Assembly (NCBI GenBank): GCA_009829735.1
Contig: CM020619.1
Coordinates: forward strand, 32,528,283-32,592,282
Source: Pyropia yezoensis
Lineage: Eukaryota > Rhodophyta > Bangiophyceae > Bangiales > Bangiaceae
Direction of reading: 5' to 3'
DNA length: 64,000 nucleotides
The notes below the pieces were generated by a model. That model was not told the DNA's origin. It searched no databases and was given only the letters and a program-made list of their open reading frames with translations. Positions within the stretch are counted from its first letter, which is position 1, and every line of letters begins with the position of its first letter. The position numbers and the translations under genes are program-made. Positions 1-11,118 of the stretch are shown in pieces.

Positions 1-2745
1 ACGGCGGCGGCGCCGCGGCGGCGCGGGCGCGGGTGTGGGCCCCGTCGCAATGGGCGCTCCCCTCCTCCCCTCCCCCCTCTCCCCCCCCCCCCCCCCGCGC
101 CCGGCCCGCAACTCTCCCACGCAATGCAGCACGCGCACCGCGCGTCGGGCGGTGGCCCCAGTGTCCTCCCCGTGCTGCTCCATCACCCTGCCGCCGTCCC
201 ACCCCCCACCGCCACCCCCACCCCCCACCCCCACCCTACCCCCACCGCCACCGCCACCCGCCGCCGCCGTCGCCCCCAGTCGGCCCGTCCGTACGCCGGC
301 GTGGAAGAGGACTGCGGTTGCCTGGCGGCGCCCCCCCCCCACACCCCACCCCCCACCCCCCCCACACACCCTTCTACGAGACCCCCTCCCCGCGTCCCCC
401 GTCGACGACGCCCCTGCCTCCCACCTGTGACGCTCCTCCGCTCCCCCTCCCGCGACGCTGCTCCGTCCCACCCCCCCCCCCTCCTCCGCCCCACCCCCTC
501 TGCTCTTCTCGCACCCGCGCAGCGTGCCGTCCTTGCCGCCCCTCGCAGCACCGCTCGCCACCCCCACAGGCCGTGACGTGGTGCCCAGCGACGGGGGTGG
601 CAAGTGGGGGGCGAGTTGGGGGCGGGGGGGGGGTGAGTGGGAGGAGCGGGAAGAGGGAGGGGCGGCACAGAACGCGTCGTGGCGGGGGGTGCCGAGCGCA
701 CGCACCCCCCCCCCCCCCCCCCCCCCCCCCCGGGCCAATGGCGGCCTCGGTGGCCCCGCGTGTAGCCGGGGGCGGACGGCGTCAACCACCCCCCCCCACC
801 CCCCCCGCGGTTCCACACTCCCTACCCACCCGTGTCCATCCGAGCAGCGTCGAGAGGAGGAGGGGCACCCCCCCCCCCCCCCCAACGCCACCCCCACTTG
901 GCGCCCACCGTTGCAGCCCACCGCCAGCCCCCGCCAGTCTGTGACGTGCGGGGTCCAGAGGGGGAGGGGAAAGGGCAGGAGGGGGAAGGGCAGGAAGGGG
1001 GCAGCACCCCCCCCCCAGCGCAACAGTCCCAGCCCCCCCGCCGGGGGGGGGCTGCGGCGGCGGCGTCGGCGGCGGCGGCGGCGGCGGCGGCGGCAGCGGC
1101 GGCAGCGCGGGCCGGTCAGCACCGCCACCCCCCATCCATCGCGCATTGCCTCCCCCTCCATAGCGGGGGGGGGAAGGATGGGCGGTGCACACAAGTAGGG
1201 TGACGGAGGTATGCGCGCCAGCCCCCCCCCCCCCCCCCCCCCCCCGCCTTCCCCCCGCGCCACAAGGCAATGGCCCTCGCCCGCGGCAAGGCGCTGCCGC
1301 CGTCACCGCCGCCGTGCACTCTACAAGCCGGGGCGAGGCGCCGGCGCGAGGCGCGGGTGTCCCCCACTGGCAGCGCCGCTGGCCGGCCGCCGCCGCCGCC
1401 GCCGCCCGCTGCCGCCGGCGGCCGTCGCGGTGGGGCGACGACGACCAGCAAACGGCGGGCAGCGGGCCGGCGGCGGCGGGGGGCGGTGTGTCTGGGCGCG
1501 CCCCCCGCGTCGTCGTCGGCGGCGTCCACCCCACCCCCCCCTCTCTGCCCACGAGCTCCCCCCCCCGCCCAGCCCCCACGATGGGGACTCCTCCTCCTCC
1601 GTCCCACCCCCCACTCCCCCCCCCCCGCCGCCACCGCCACTGCCGACGCTGGTGGTGGTGGTGGTGGTGGTGGCGGCGGTGGCGAGCCCTCTGCCACTCC
1701 CCCTGCGCCCCCCTGCCGCCACTCCCACCCCGCCCCTACCGCCCCGCGGCCGCCTCGTCGACACGCCCCCACCGGCCGTCCCTCACCCCACCCACCCACC
1801 CACCCCCCCCCCCCTACCCCCACCGCCTCCACGCGTGGCTTTCATCCCCCCACCCCCCCCTCCCCTGGTGGCCACACAGCGCCGCCCATCTGCCTCTGAC
1901 CCCCCTCCCCCCTCCCCGCCCCCCCTTCCTCCCCAACCACACCCGTCCTGTCATCCCCCCCTCACCCCCCCCCCCCCCAACCCCCCCCCCCCACTGGCCG
2001 CCCCCCCCCGCCCCCACCAGGGGAGCGCCGACAGCACGCGCCATCCCCCACCACCGCCCCCGCCTCCCCGGCCCCCACCCCGCCGCCACGCGCGCGCGCC
2101 ACCGCAGCGCACCACGACGGCAGCGGCGGGGCGGCTGCCACCCACACCCACCCCCCCTCCCGCCCCCTCCAAGCACCTTTACCCCGCTCCCCCCGCTCGG
2201 CGCGCGCACCGCCAACCCCCCCCGGGGTTGGCCCGCAACCACCCTCCCACCCACCCACCCGGCCGCCCCTCACCCCCCACTCCGACCTGTGGCCGCCCAC
2301 CGTGCGCCACGCGCGCGCCCACGGCGGCCGGCCCCCCCTCCACCCCCCCCCCCCCCATCCACCACCCGCGCACGGGCGGGGGCATAAGAGCGGCGCCACC
2401 CCGCGGGACAAAACGAGGCGCACCCCCGCCGGGCCGCGGTCCCCCCCCGACACCCGGCGCGTGCGTGTGTGCGACTGCCGCCGTCGTTGCCGACGCTTCT
2501 CCCCTCCACCGGCGGCGCTCTTTTGGTGTGCCCCCGCACCCCCCCCAACCGTTCCTACCGCAAACAACCACCGCCACCACCGCCACCACCCCCGCCGCCG
2601 TCACCGCAACACACCACCTCCACCACCGTTGCCGCCGCCGCCGGCGTCTCCACCGTTGGTGACTGTTGAAGCCGGGCTCGTCTGTCCCCTTCTTCTTCTT
2701 CGGGGGACACCCACTTCCACCTCCCCCCCCCCCCCCCCTACCCCA
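1..2745. other. GC-rich low-complexity stretch, no gene supported
   Basis: This stretch is dominated by C homopolymers (for example around 704-731 and 1219-1244), CCCCCA-type runs, GGC/GCC trinucleotides and a short (GGT)n run near 1650-1670. Every frame on both strands stays open for hundreds of codons, giving Pro-, Arg- or Gly-rich products with no domain and no consistent coding signature. The last part is presumably the promoter and 5' leader of the gene starting at 2781. Confidence 0.7.
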
Positions 2746-2780
2746 CACTTGTTCGTGTGTCTTTCTCTTTCGGCCGCGCC

Positions 2781-3376
2781 ATGACGTCCTCCCGGCCATG
2801 CCGCCGCGCCAGCGGCCCGCCGGCCGTGACGCTAGCCGCGGCGGTGGCCATCGCGGTGGCCGCCGCCGTCGTGGCCGCCGCCACCGCCGCCGCCGCCGTC
2901 GTTCTTGCCCCCCCCCCGCCACTGGCGGCGGCCATTGTCGGCCGCACCGCCGTCGCCGCCGCCGCCCCCGCGACGGTGGCGCCCTCTGCCACGCCCGTCC
3001 CCACCTACGGCGCCCCCCCCCCCTTTGCCGTCGCCGGCGGCGGGTGTGACACGGGCGGGTCTGGCGCCCCCGCCTGTGACGCCGCCGCGGGGCTCTACTG
3101 CCGCCTCGGTGGGGGCGCCGACGCGCCCACCTGCCGCCGCTTTGTGGCGCCCTGCGCGCCGTGCGGCACCGCCGACGTGGCGTGCTGGGATGGCTACACC
3201 TGCGGCGCCGCCGCCGGCGGTCCGCCGGGCGCGCCGTCGGTGTGCGTGGCGCTCGGGCCGCCCACCGAGGCGGATGGCTGTGCGGCCGCCACGGGCGGTG
3301 GGGACGGCGGTGGGGACTGGGGTGGGGGCGGGGGTGGGGACGGGGGGGGCTGGGACGGGACGCCGCCGCCGGCAAC

Positions 3377-3407
<31 letters not shown>

Positions 3408-3623
3408 ACGCTGCCGCCGTGGGCGCTGCCGCAGGCCATCCCCGCCTGGACGGGCGCCGCGGGTCCCGGCCCGTCGCCCGCGGCGACGGCGGCGACGGCG
3501 GCGGGCGGGGATGACGACCGCCGGTACGCGCAGTACCTCCAAGACTACTCTGACCCAGAGGCGTACCGTGAGGCGTACCAGAGCGTCTACGCGCTCTATC
3601 TGGCCAGCCTGGAGCGGAAATGA
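2781..3623 (+). CDS. Secreted or membrane-anchored Cys-rich protein, function unknown
   Basis: A 280-residue product. I start at the second in-frame ATG (2781, context ccgcgccATGa) because it directly precedes a basic, then strongly hydrophobic N terminus. Residues about 13-45 are an Ala/Val membrane segment that could be a signal peptide or signal anchor. Residues 89-167 hold ten cysteines in a compact module (pattern GGGC..AC..GLYC..TC..PCAPC..AC..TC..VC..GC), as expected of a disulfide-stabilised extracellular domain. A Gly/Asp- and Pro-rich linker follows, then an acidic Tyr-rich tail ending LERK. Third codon positions are almost all G or C. I recognise no named family; the spacing loosely recalls small Cys-rich modules of animal secreted proteins, but that is only resemblance. 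The upstream ATG at 2757 is possible but would bury the signal sequence. Confidence 0.7.
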
Positions 3624-5149
3624 GGAGCAGGCAGGGCGTCGGGGGGACTCGTGCCGCCACAAGGGGCGGTGGGGTGGGAAGGAGTCGGTGGGGTGGTGGT
3701 GGATGGTGGGTGGTTGGTTGGTTGGTGATGGGGTGGTGGATGGAGGACGTGGGGGGGGGGGGGGGGGTGAGGAGTGAGTGCTGTACGTGTGCAACAGCGA
3801 TGCTGGGAGCCGGGGGGGCGGATGGTTGTGGTGGGGGGGGGGGGGGGGGGGTGTTGTGCCAAGAAGCGCCCATGTGAGGTGCGGTGGGTGGCGTTGAAGG
3901 TGGGGAAGGGGAGGGAGGGGTAGGGGTTCGGAACGGGGCTGGTGGGGGGAGGGAGGGGATGGGTGGGCGGATGGCTGCCTATACTGTTTGGGTGACGTTG
4001 GTGGGGGAGGGCCGAGGCGTGGCTTGAGGAGTTAAGAGTTTGAAGGGGGTGGGGGGGGGGGGGGGGGGTGGGGAGGGGGTCGAACGGCGGCTCCACGAGC
4101 GTCCTAGCGCTCCCTTCCCCTGCCTACCTGTTCTCCACGCCCCATGTGCCCGCTATGATATGTCTATGTTTCTATTGTCATTGATACCTGTGCTGTGGCC
4201 TATTTCTCATTGTGTGTTCATGTCGTGGTTTCTCGCCGTGGGGTGCAGCCACCGAACGGACGGGCGGGCGATAGGGACGGGCCGACCCCTCCCCCATCCC
4301 GTTACCCCCCTGCCCCTCCCATTGCCACCGCCGCCGCCCCCCCCGACGACAATGGCGGCCCGCCGCTGCCACAGAGGCACAAGACTTGAGGGGGGATGGG
4401 GGAGAAGAGGAGGGAGGGGGAGGAACGGGGGGAGCGGCGGGTGAAGCCGCCGCCGCCCAGCCGGCAGCCCGCGAGCAGGCGCGGCGGTTGCCATCCGGTT
4501 TCGAAAAGCGGCCTTTGGCGGGCGGAACAATGGCAGGCGGGCGCGGGGTGTGTGTGTGGGGGGAGGGTGGGTGTGCCCACAGCTGTGGTGACGGCGACCG
4601 CGTCGCGGGGCCGGGAATTCTACGTGGGATGTGCATCCCTGTCCATGAGCGGCCGGGGTCGAGCCTTGGGATGATACCTCTCCCCCTCGGCGTCGCGCGC
4701 AGGGGGGGGAGGGGGGGAGCGTCGCGGCAGCCGCAGCGCGCCCGCCGCGTGCGGCCCGCCGCCCCAGGGGGGCGCCCGCCTCCCCGCGCGGCCGGGCGGG
4801 CCGCCCGTGGGCAGGCGCCCTGCCCCCCCTGCATGCCCCCCCCCGAAGCGTCTGCGGGTGCGTCCCCCCCACCCGCCCCCCCACGCTCGCCCTACCGGCG
4901 GGTACACGCCCACACCCCGTCCTCCCCCCCCCCCCGCCCTTGTTGCGGGGCCTGTTCTGTTTCGCCGCTGAACACGGCGCGTGCGGATCCTCGCCCTCCA
5001 CCCGCACCGACGCAAGCCGGCGGGTGTCGTCGGGCCTCCCGCCATCCATCCCACGGGCGCACATCTCCCCCCCCTCCCCCCCCCCCCCCCCCCCCCCCCC
5101 TCTCTTCCCCCCCCGCCACCCCCCGCCTGTCCCTTCCGTCGCTTCCCTC
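3624..5149. other. Intergenic, G-rich then C-rich, no gene supported
   Basis: The stretch contains poly(G) runs (3751-3767, 3835-3851, 4048-4069), a short (TTGG)n microsatellite near 3713-3730, a small island of balanced composition at about 4140-4240, and poly(C) near 4925-5100 just upstream of the Hint gene. Open frames here are Gly-, Arg- or Pro-rich and change frame at each homopolymer. The last part is likely the leader and promoter of the 5150 gene. Confidence 0.6.
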
Positions 5150-5954
5150 ATGGCGCGCGCCGTGGCAGGCGCGTGGCGGCCGCGGCGGTGGCCCGGCGGG
5201 ATGGCGCGCGCGGCGGTGGTGGTGGTGGCGGTGGCGGCGGCGGTGGTGGCGGCGGCCGCGGCGGCGGCGGCAGCGGCGGTGAGTGGGGGCGGGCGCGCCC
5301 GCGCCGACGCTGTGCGCATTCCCTTTACGGCGGGCACGTACGTGCTGGTCCACGAGCGGACGTACGGCGAGTCGCAGGCGACGTGCCCGCGGGAGGTGAC
5401 TTTTCTGCGCGTCGTCCCCGCCGTGTCGACGACGGCGGCGGCGGCCGCCGCCGCCACCACCACCACCACCACCACAACCGCCGCCACCGCCGCGTCGGCC
5501 GCCGCCGCCGCCGCTGCTGACGACACCGTGACCGTCGCGGCGGCCGACACACGGGTAGACGGTGCGCGGTGCAGCGGTTCGGGCACCGCCAGCCTGACGG
5601 TCGCGCCGGTACAACCCGGCGGGCCAGAGGGGGGCCCGCTGGATGGGAGTGCCGGCCAGCGGCCGCTGACGGTGGCCGCCGGCGGCAGCTGGTGTGGCTA
5701 CACGGCCGCCACGCTGGCGGGGGTGGCGCTGCGGCTGGGCGCCCCCGCCACGGGCTGGATCAATGCCCACGGCGGCGCCGCCGGCGGTGCCGTGGCGGTC
5801 GGCGCCACCGCCCTGCAGGTGGCCGTCCGGATGACTGCGGACATAGAGGCCAGGGCGCTGTGCTTTCTCGTGCGCACCCCCTCTGACGACCCGGGTGGCG
5901 GGGGTGGCGTTGGCGGCGACGGCAGCGACGGCAGCGACGGCGGTGACAGCAGCA

Positions 5955-6002
<48 letters not shown>

Positions 6003-6856
6003 CCGGTGGCGGTGGCGGTGGCGGTGGCGGTGGCGGCAGCAGCCCAGAGGGGGAGGAGGCCAGCTGCTTTGCCGGCAGCGGCGTCGTGGAGCTCCGATCG
6101 GGCGCCGTTAGGCGGGTGGCCGACCTGGCCGTCGGGGCGGTGGTGCGCGTGTCCGCCACCGCCTTCTCGCCGGTCATTGCCTTTTCCCACCACACGCCCG
6201 GCGCACGCGCCGCCGACGACGACGACGACGACGCGGCGGCCGCGACAAACTACGTGCGGCTTGTCACAGCGTCGACGGCGCTCGACGTGACGCCGGGCCA
6301 CTTTGTGTACGCGGACGGCCGGCTGGTGGTGGCGGCGGCGGTGGTGGTGGGCGACCGCCTCGAAGTGGTGCCTCGCCGCCACCGCCGCAGCGGCAACGGT
6401 GGCGGCGGCGGCGGCGGCGACGGCGGCGGCGGCGACGACGGCGGCGGCGCGGCCTCCCGCGCAGAGCGAGTGATCCGCGTCGAGGCCCGCCGCGCGGCCG
6501 ACGGGGTGTACGCGCCGCACACGCTCACCGGCGACATCATTGTGAGTGGGGTGCGGGCGTCCACCTACACCGCTGCCGTTGCGCCGGCGGTGGCGCATGC
6601 GGCGCTGGCGCCGGTGCGGTGGGCGTTTGGGGTGACGGGCGGGGACGTGCTGGGGCGGCTGCTCCACGGGGGGGGGGGCGCGAGCGGGCGGCTCGTGCGC
6701 GCCGTCCATTGGGTGCTGCCAAAGGGGGCGGCCGCGTACGGGTGCCCGGAAGAGGGTGCCAGTGGGACGGGGCGTGGGCAACCAGGCGCTGCGTCTGCAC
6801 GGGCGGGCCGCTGCCGCCGTCGTGTCGTGGCGGCGGTCGCTACGCAGGATACATAG
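5150..6856 (+). CDS. Secreted Hint (Hog-type) domain protein
   Basis: A 568-residue product started at the ATG at 5150, which precedes a signal-like Ala/Val segment (residues about 21-45); longer in-frame upstream sequence is poly-Pro leader. Residues about 50-250 form a novel N-terminal region with a few cysteines. A poly-Ser/Gly linker (about 266-300) follows. The Hint domain begins at CFAG (Cys306), continues with a T-x-x-H motif (Thr381, His384 in TPGH), and has the family signature GVYAPHT (about 452) and the later SGVRAS. In Hint/Hog domains the leading Cys and the T-x-x-H pair catalyse N-to-S acyl shift and self-cleavage, so the module is probably released from its C-terminal domain. 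Asp-rich and Gly-rich inserts interrupt the Hint fold. The last 50 residues are basic and low-complexity, so the 3' end could be mis-framed or spliced. Families of Hint proteins outside animals are known in red algae and other protists. Confidence 0.8.
5947..6001 (+). repeat. (AGC)n microsatellite encoding poly-Ser
   Basis: A nearly pure AGC run, interrupted once by AAC, encodes about 18 Ser and one Asn. A GGTGGC repeat encoding poly-Gly follows directly. It forms the linker just before the Hint domain and is likely length-polymorphic. Confidence 0.9.
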
Positions 6857-8658
6857 CTACGGCGGCCGCCGCGGGGACCCCGCGGAGCCCTCGCGTGGAC
6901 GGGGCCACCCACGCGCGGTCAGGTGCCATGCACATACGAGATTCCCAATTCACCCAGCCAATAGAATCTGACCTCTCTATTAACGTGGGGACCTGGTGCC
7001 GAGCTCTCGACGGATCCTGGCCGCACCTGTTAACGGATGGCCCCCAGCGCAGCAAGGTCCTCGGGCATCAGCCTATAGAATCCTCGAGATAACACTTTCA
7101 CGTCATGACCTCGACCACCGAGAAAAGTGACAAGAAGTATCAATATATTCTCTACTTTTGGAAAATATGATGGCCTCGGGTAGGTTTCGAATAGTCCTCT
7201 CCTGTCACAGTCTTGTCACCTGGGCTACCCCCATCTGTCCGCCCCCGCGCCCGCCCCCTCTCTCTCACCCTATCCAGTGTTTTGTATCAGCACCCAGGGT
7301 CGCGCTCTGCATCCACTGGCACCGCCAGTCGCCCCCCGCATGACGCATGCGGGGGGGCCCCCCCTTCCCCCGCAGCATGACCGCCGCTGTCTCGGTCGCC
7401 GTCGCCGCCACAGCCAATGACGACACCGCCGTGACAGCCGCCGCCACCGCCGCCCCTTTGCGGCGCGCGGCGGCAGGAGCAGTGCTGATAGCGGCAGGTT
7501 TTGAGGCTTTCCGCCGCTGTCACCATCTTGGAGGGTGCCAATCACCGCCTCCGCCGCCGCCTCAACCCCCTCCAGAGGCGCTAGCACGCCCGCGAGCGCC
7601 GCCGCCGCCCAGCGGGCCGCGTCGACGCTCCCGCTGTCTAATTCCGGGGGAAGCCCATGCCCCCGCCTCGGCCCCTGCCGCACACGATGCCGCCCGTGTC
7701 GCCGCTTCCGGAACCGCCCTGACACTCCTTCCGTCTTGTCTCATCCAGCGCAGCGGGCGGGATCGGCCGCAGGACGACCGCGACCTACGCCGCCGCACCC
7801 CACGCCCCCGCTGCCCACAATGTATCACTTATTACTCCATTGATTAGCGCCTCCCTCCCTCCCCGCATCTTCACTTTTTCGAGTCGTTCTCCTCGAGTCA
7901 TCTGCGAGAACTGCGCGAGGAGGGCACACGCCGACGCCACCCTCAAAGCCTCGTTCATAATATGGTGCCTCCTCCTCACCCCCATAGCGGTCCCTCTCCG
8001 CTCTTGTACGTCCTCATCTAAAATGCACCTCATAGAGGTCCAACAACGTCAGTCATACAGATTGACGCCGCTCTCTCCACTGCCTTCTGAAGGTCGAGCA
8101 GGGAACATTCAAAGGTTTTGAAACTTTTCATATAGCACCAGAAGCGCTAATCAAACTTTAAAAGCGTCCCTCATCAAAGCACGAATCTCGTATGTGCATG
8201 GCACCCGAGCCCGCGAGGACGCCCGGAAGGAGAGACCACCCCGCAGAAAAAGTGGGTGGTGTTTTCGCCAAAAAGAGTCCAGTTTTCAGTGGACGAGAGA
8301 CACACGGGGTTGGTGGTGTTGACGCGGAGCTCCTTCATGGCCCCATCTTCCACGCTCGCGCGACCATCCGTCGCCGCCCGCGCCCTCGTGGATCCCCCTC
8401 TCTCCGCCCTCTATCCTTCACTGCCTTCTATCCTTCACCGCCCTCTATCCTTCACCGCCTTCCCCGACTCTCTTTCCTCCCCGGCTTTCCCCCCCTCCCT
8501 CCCCCCCCCCCCCCCCCTTGCCCTCATCGCCTGCTGCCCTCTCGCCCGTCCTTCTTCTTGTTGAGACAAACGCTGGCTGTTCGCAACCGTCTCGGTCGGC
8601 CTCCCCCCCCCCTTCTTTCCCTTCCCTTCCCCGTCCGTGCTCCTGCGGTGTGCCCTTC
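6857..8658. other. Intergenic; possible minus-strand exon near 7490-7640
   Basis: At 6900-7300 the composition becomes balanced, with no long frame. Between 7340 and 7830 both strands are open. The minus strand at about 7490-7640 reads as an Ala/Leu/Glu-rich segment with plausible codon use (…ALAGVLAPLEGVEAAAEAV…), but it has no convincing start, stop or splice partners. 7840-8330 is AT-richer, and 8400-8650 is C/T-rich, probably the leader of the 8659 gene. Confidence 0.4.
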
Positions 8659-9507
8659 ATGGCGTTCGTGAGCGCCATCCCGCTCGGTCGCGTCGGCGGC
8701 CGGCGCCCCCACCCCCACGCGCGCGGGCGCCCGCTCCCCGCCGCCCCTGGGCAGTGGCGGTCTGTGCCGACCACGACGACGACGGCTTGCCCTGCCCTGT
8801 CGCCCTCTACTGGCCCGACCCCCTTCACGACCACCACCCCCCGGTGCGGGGCGTTGGAGGAGAGCAAGAAGCGGAACAAGTACAACATCCCCGACCTCAA
8901 CGACCAGTACCGCGCCGAGCTGGCGGCGGTGGAGCGCAAATATGGGGGGCGCCCGCCGTCGTCATCGGCGTCGGCGGCAGCGGGAGGCGCCGCCGGGGCC
9001 ACCCGCCGGCCCCCCACCGGGTCGGTCTTGTACCAGCCGGGGGGGGTCCGCGCAGACGCTGCGTCCGCGGCTGCCGCCGCCGCTGACGCTGCCGCCGACG
9101 ACGCGGTGGTCGACCGGGCGGCGGCGCTGGAGCCGTACCGACGGGTGCAGCGGGCGCTCGTTGGGGACACCCTCACGCTGGGGGCGCTGGCGGTGGCGGC
9201 CGGCTGGGCGGCCCTCCCTGCCACCGACGCGCGGTCGGTGGGGGTGGGGGTGGTGGCGAGCCTCGCCTACGTCTACCTCCTCGGCCGTGGGGTGGACAGG
9301 CTGGCCGACGGGGCGTTGGCGAGCGGCGGCGCCGGCGGCGGCGCCGACGGCCTGGCGCCCGCGCGCATTGGCATTGCGGGGCTGGTGCTGGTGGGGGCGG
9401 CCCGCAGCGGGGGGGCGGTGCACGTACTGCCGGCGCTGGCGGGTTTTTTTGTGTACAAGGTCGCCGCGCTCATGCCGCTGGTGACGGGCGCCGCGTACGA
9501 GGACTGA
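8659..9507 (+). CDS. CGLD22/ATP-synthase-protein-I-like plastid membrane protein
   Basis: A 282-residue product. The chosen start gives MAFVSAIPLGRVGGRR, which looks like a red-algal plastid transit peptide (Phe near the N terminus, then Arg/Ala/Pro). A Ser/Ala-rich linker follows. From about residue 155 there are four hydrophobic segments (about 160-178, 188-206, 231-249, 253-275), with YRRVQRAL at the start, SLAYVYLLGRGVDRL in the middle and GFFVYKVAALMPLV near the end. This order (small membrane pair, LGR-VD motif, final GFF-YK motif) matches my recollection of the conserved plastid CGLD22 / cyanobacterial ATP synthase protein I-like family, which is linked to assembly of CF1FO ATP synthase in the thylakoid. 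The assignment is by remembered motif only. The frame is uninterrupted and the stop (TGA) follows an acidic end, YED. Confidence 0.65.
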   Translation: MAFVSAIPLGRVGGRRPHPHARGRPLPAAPGQWRSVPTTTTTACPALSPSTGPTPFTTTTPRCGALEESKKRNKYNIPDLNDQYRAELAAVERKYGGRPPSSSASAAAGGAAGATRRPPTGSVLYQPGGVRADAASAAAAAADAAADDAVVDRAAALEPYRRVQRALVGDTLTLGALAVAAGWAALPATDARSVGVGVVASLAYVYLLGRGVDRLADGALASGGAGGGADGLAPARIGIAGLVLVGAARSGGAVHVLPALAGFFVYKVAALMPLVTGAAYED

Positions 9508-10020
9508 GGGAGATGGGGATGGGGCGGCGGGGGGGGGGGGAAGAGCGGGCCGATCCTGGCGGACGGTGTGGGGTGGCGGCGAGTGGAGATTGGGGAAGGG
9601 GGGGCGCCACAGCAAGCGGTCCGCGCTCCCACTCCCTCGGCCAGTTGAAGGGGCCTGCCCGGATGGGGCACGGTACTGCACCGGCAGCAGCACGTAGAAG
9701 CCACATGCTGCCCAGCGGCTTGCAGGGGGGCCTCAGCGCAGCACCGCGTAACAGGAAAAATACTCTTGTGATGGAGACTTTTGATCGGTCCACTATGAAC
9801 GTTAGTAATTATGTGAGTCACACTCGTGTCCGGACCAGCAGAGGGTGACCCACCACACTCCCAAGTTTTGACTCAGGTCGACAACGTAGAGAATGGTGCT
9901 CCAGAAAAGCCGCCCGCGCCTCTCTCGCTGCTCTGAATGACTGTGGAAGACTGTCGGCCTCTTCGTTATAGGCCCACCTGGGCTTGTACGGGGGTGGTAC
10001 AAGGTCGGGGATTGACTGTA

Positions 10021-10137
10021 TTGTGCGTCCCGCAAAAAGTGGACGTGCACGGGTCGTGCAGTGTGAGTTTGATTGGTCCAGTGCCCGATATTTGACATGA
10101 TCACGACACGAGCACGTCCACTTTTTACGAGACGCAC
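10021..10137. mobile_element. Stowaway-like (Tc1/mariner-type) MITE, copy 1
   Basis: A 117-bp element flanked by TA on both sides (10019-10020 and 10138-10139). Terminal inverted repeats begin TTGTGCGTCCCGCAAAAAGT and end with the complement (ACTTTTTACGAGACGCAC). The same 117-bp element occurs at 16858-16974. It has no coding capacity and is presumably mobilised by an autonomous relative in trans. Confidence 0.85.
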
Positions 10138-11118
10138 TAAAGCACACAAACGGCCTTGCACCCCCACTTGTCCTCCCTGGCGTCGGCATCACGGCGGCGG
10201 AGCGCGGGACCGACAAGTCGCCCCGAGCAGCACTCCCAGGACGAGCGGTGCATTGCGGGAGGTGGGCGAGACAGGCGACGTCCCCGCGACGCAGGCCACT
10301 CAGTGTCGGAGGAGTTGGTCGGCGTGGGGAGGGGGAAGAGAGAGGTGACACAGCGATCTCTCTGCGCTTGCGGCGGGGGGGGGGGGGGGAGGAGGGGAAA
10401 AAGAGATCCGACTGCTCTTGTCGGTTGTGCCCCCCCCCCCCCCCCCCCCCAGCCGGGAGAGGGGGAGGGGGCCTTGACTCCGCCCCGCTCGTTGACCGCG
10501 GGAAGTGGGCGGGCCGGGCGCGGCGCCCACACGGCGCACGGCTCGGTCGGCGGGTGAAAGATCGGCGGAGGAGGGGGTGTAGCAGGGGAGAGAGGACACG
10601 CTGCTGTCGGCGGCTGTGCGCCGGCCCCACCCCCCCACGGACGCGTGCGCCGGCGTCGACCCGCCGCTGGTGGTGTGCCGTTGCGAAAGAACCTACGTGG
10701 CCGATGCCCACACGTGGCCTCTTCCAAAATCGAGTCGTCAATAAGAGGACTCCCAGGACGGCTAAATGCTAGCTCAGCCTGTAAGTACGACCGATGTGGC
10801 GATGTACGTTGTAGCGCGCTGTGTGCGGACCTGGGCGCAGCCCTCTCGGAAGTCTGTACGTGTACGTCACACACGTCACATGGTCCAGCCAATGGGAGCC
10901 GCGAATGGACCGATACACGTACTGTACACGTACAGGAAGGGAGGGCGAGCTTGGAATGGACGTCAGTCCTTGTCTATTTCCCCTTGCCCGAGGGGCCACT
11001 ACGATACAGACTCCCTCTGTCCCACCCTGCTTTTTGTGCCGCTGCCACCCCCCCCCTCTCGCCCCAACCAGTCGTCTCCCGCGCGACGCTGAGGCTGCCG
11101 CTCGGTCTTTTGCCCGTC
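10138..11118. other. Intergenic upstream of the 11119 gene
   Basis: The stretch is G-rich then C-rich around 10375-10450 (poly-G and poly-C runs), with mixed sequence after. A frame open from 10645 runs directly into the 11119 gene. Its upstream part has ordinary codon use and no domain, so I treat it as leader or promoter. An extended N terminus that serves as a targeting peptide cannot be excluded. Confidence 0.45.

Noticed and set aside
33-2662. Long Pro-, Arg- and Gly-rich open frames on both strands
   Set aside because: They arise from C/G homopolymers that remove stop codons in all frames. There are no domains, starts are inconsistent, and frames change at each homopolymer.
3710-3735. 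TTGG-rich run considered as telomeric repeat
   Set aside because: Only a few units, no TTAGGG-type period, and it is internal in a gene region; a simple microsatellite.
2179-3873. 564-codon minus-strand frame opposite the Cys-rich gene
   Set aside because: Arg/Pro-rich shadow of the plus-strand gene and its GC-rich leader; no domain.
4892-6781. 629-codon minus-strand frame opposite the Hint gene
   Set aside because: Shadow of a very GC-rich coding region. The plus strand carries the Hint motifs and the signal peptide.
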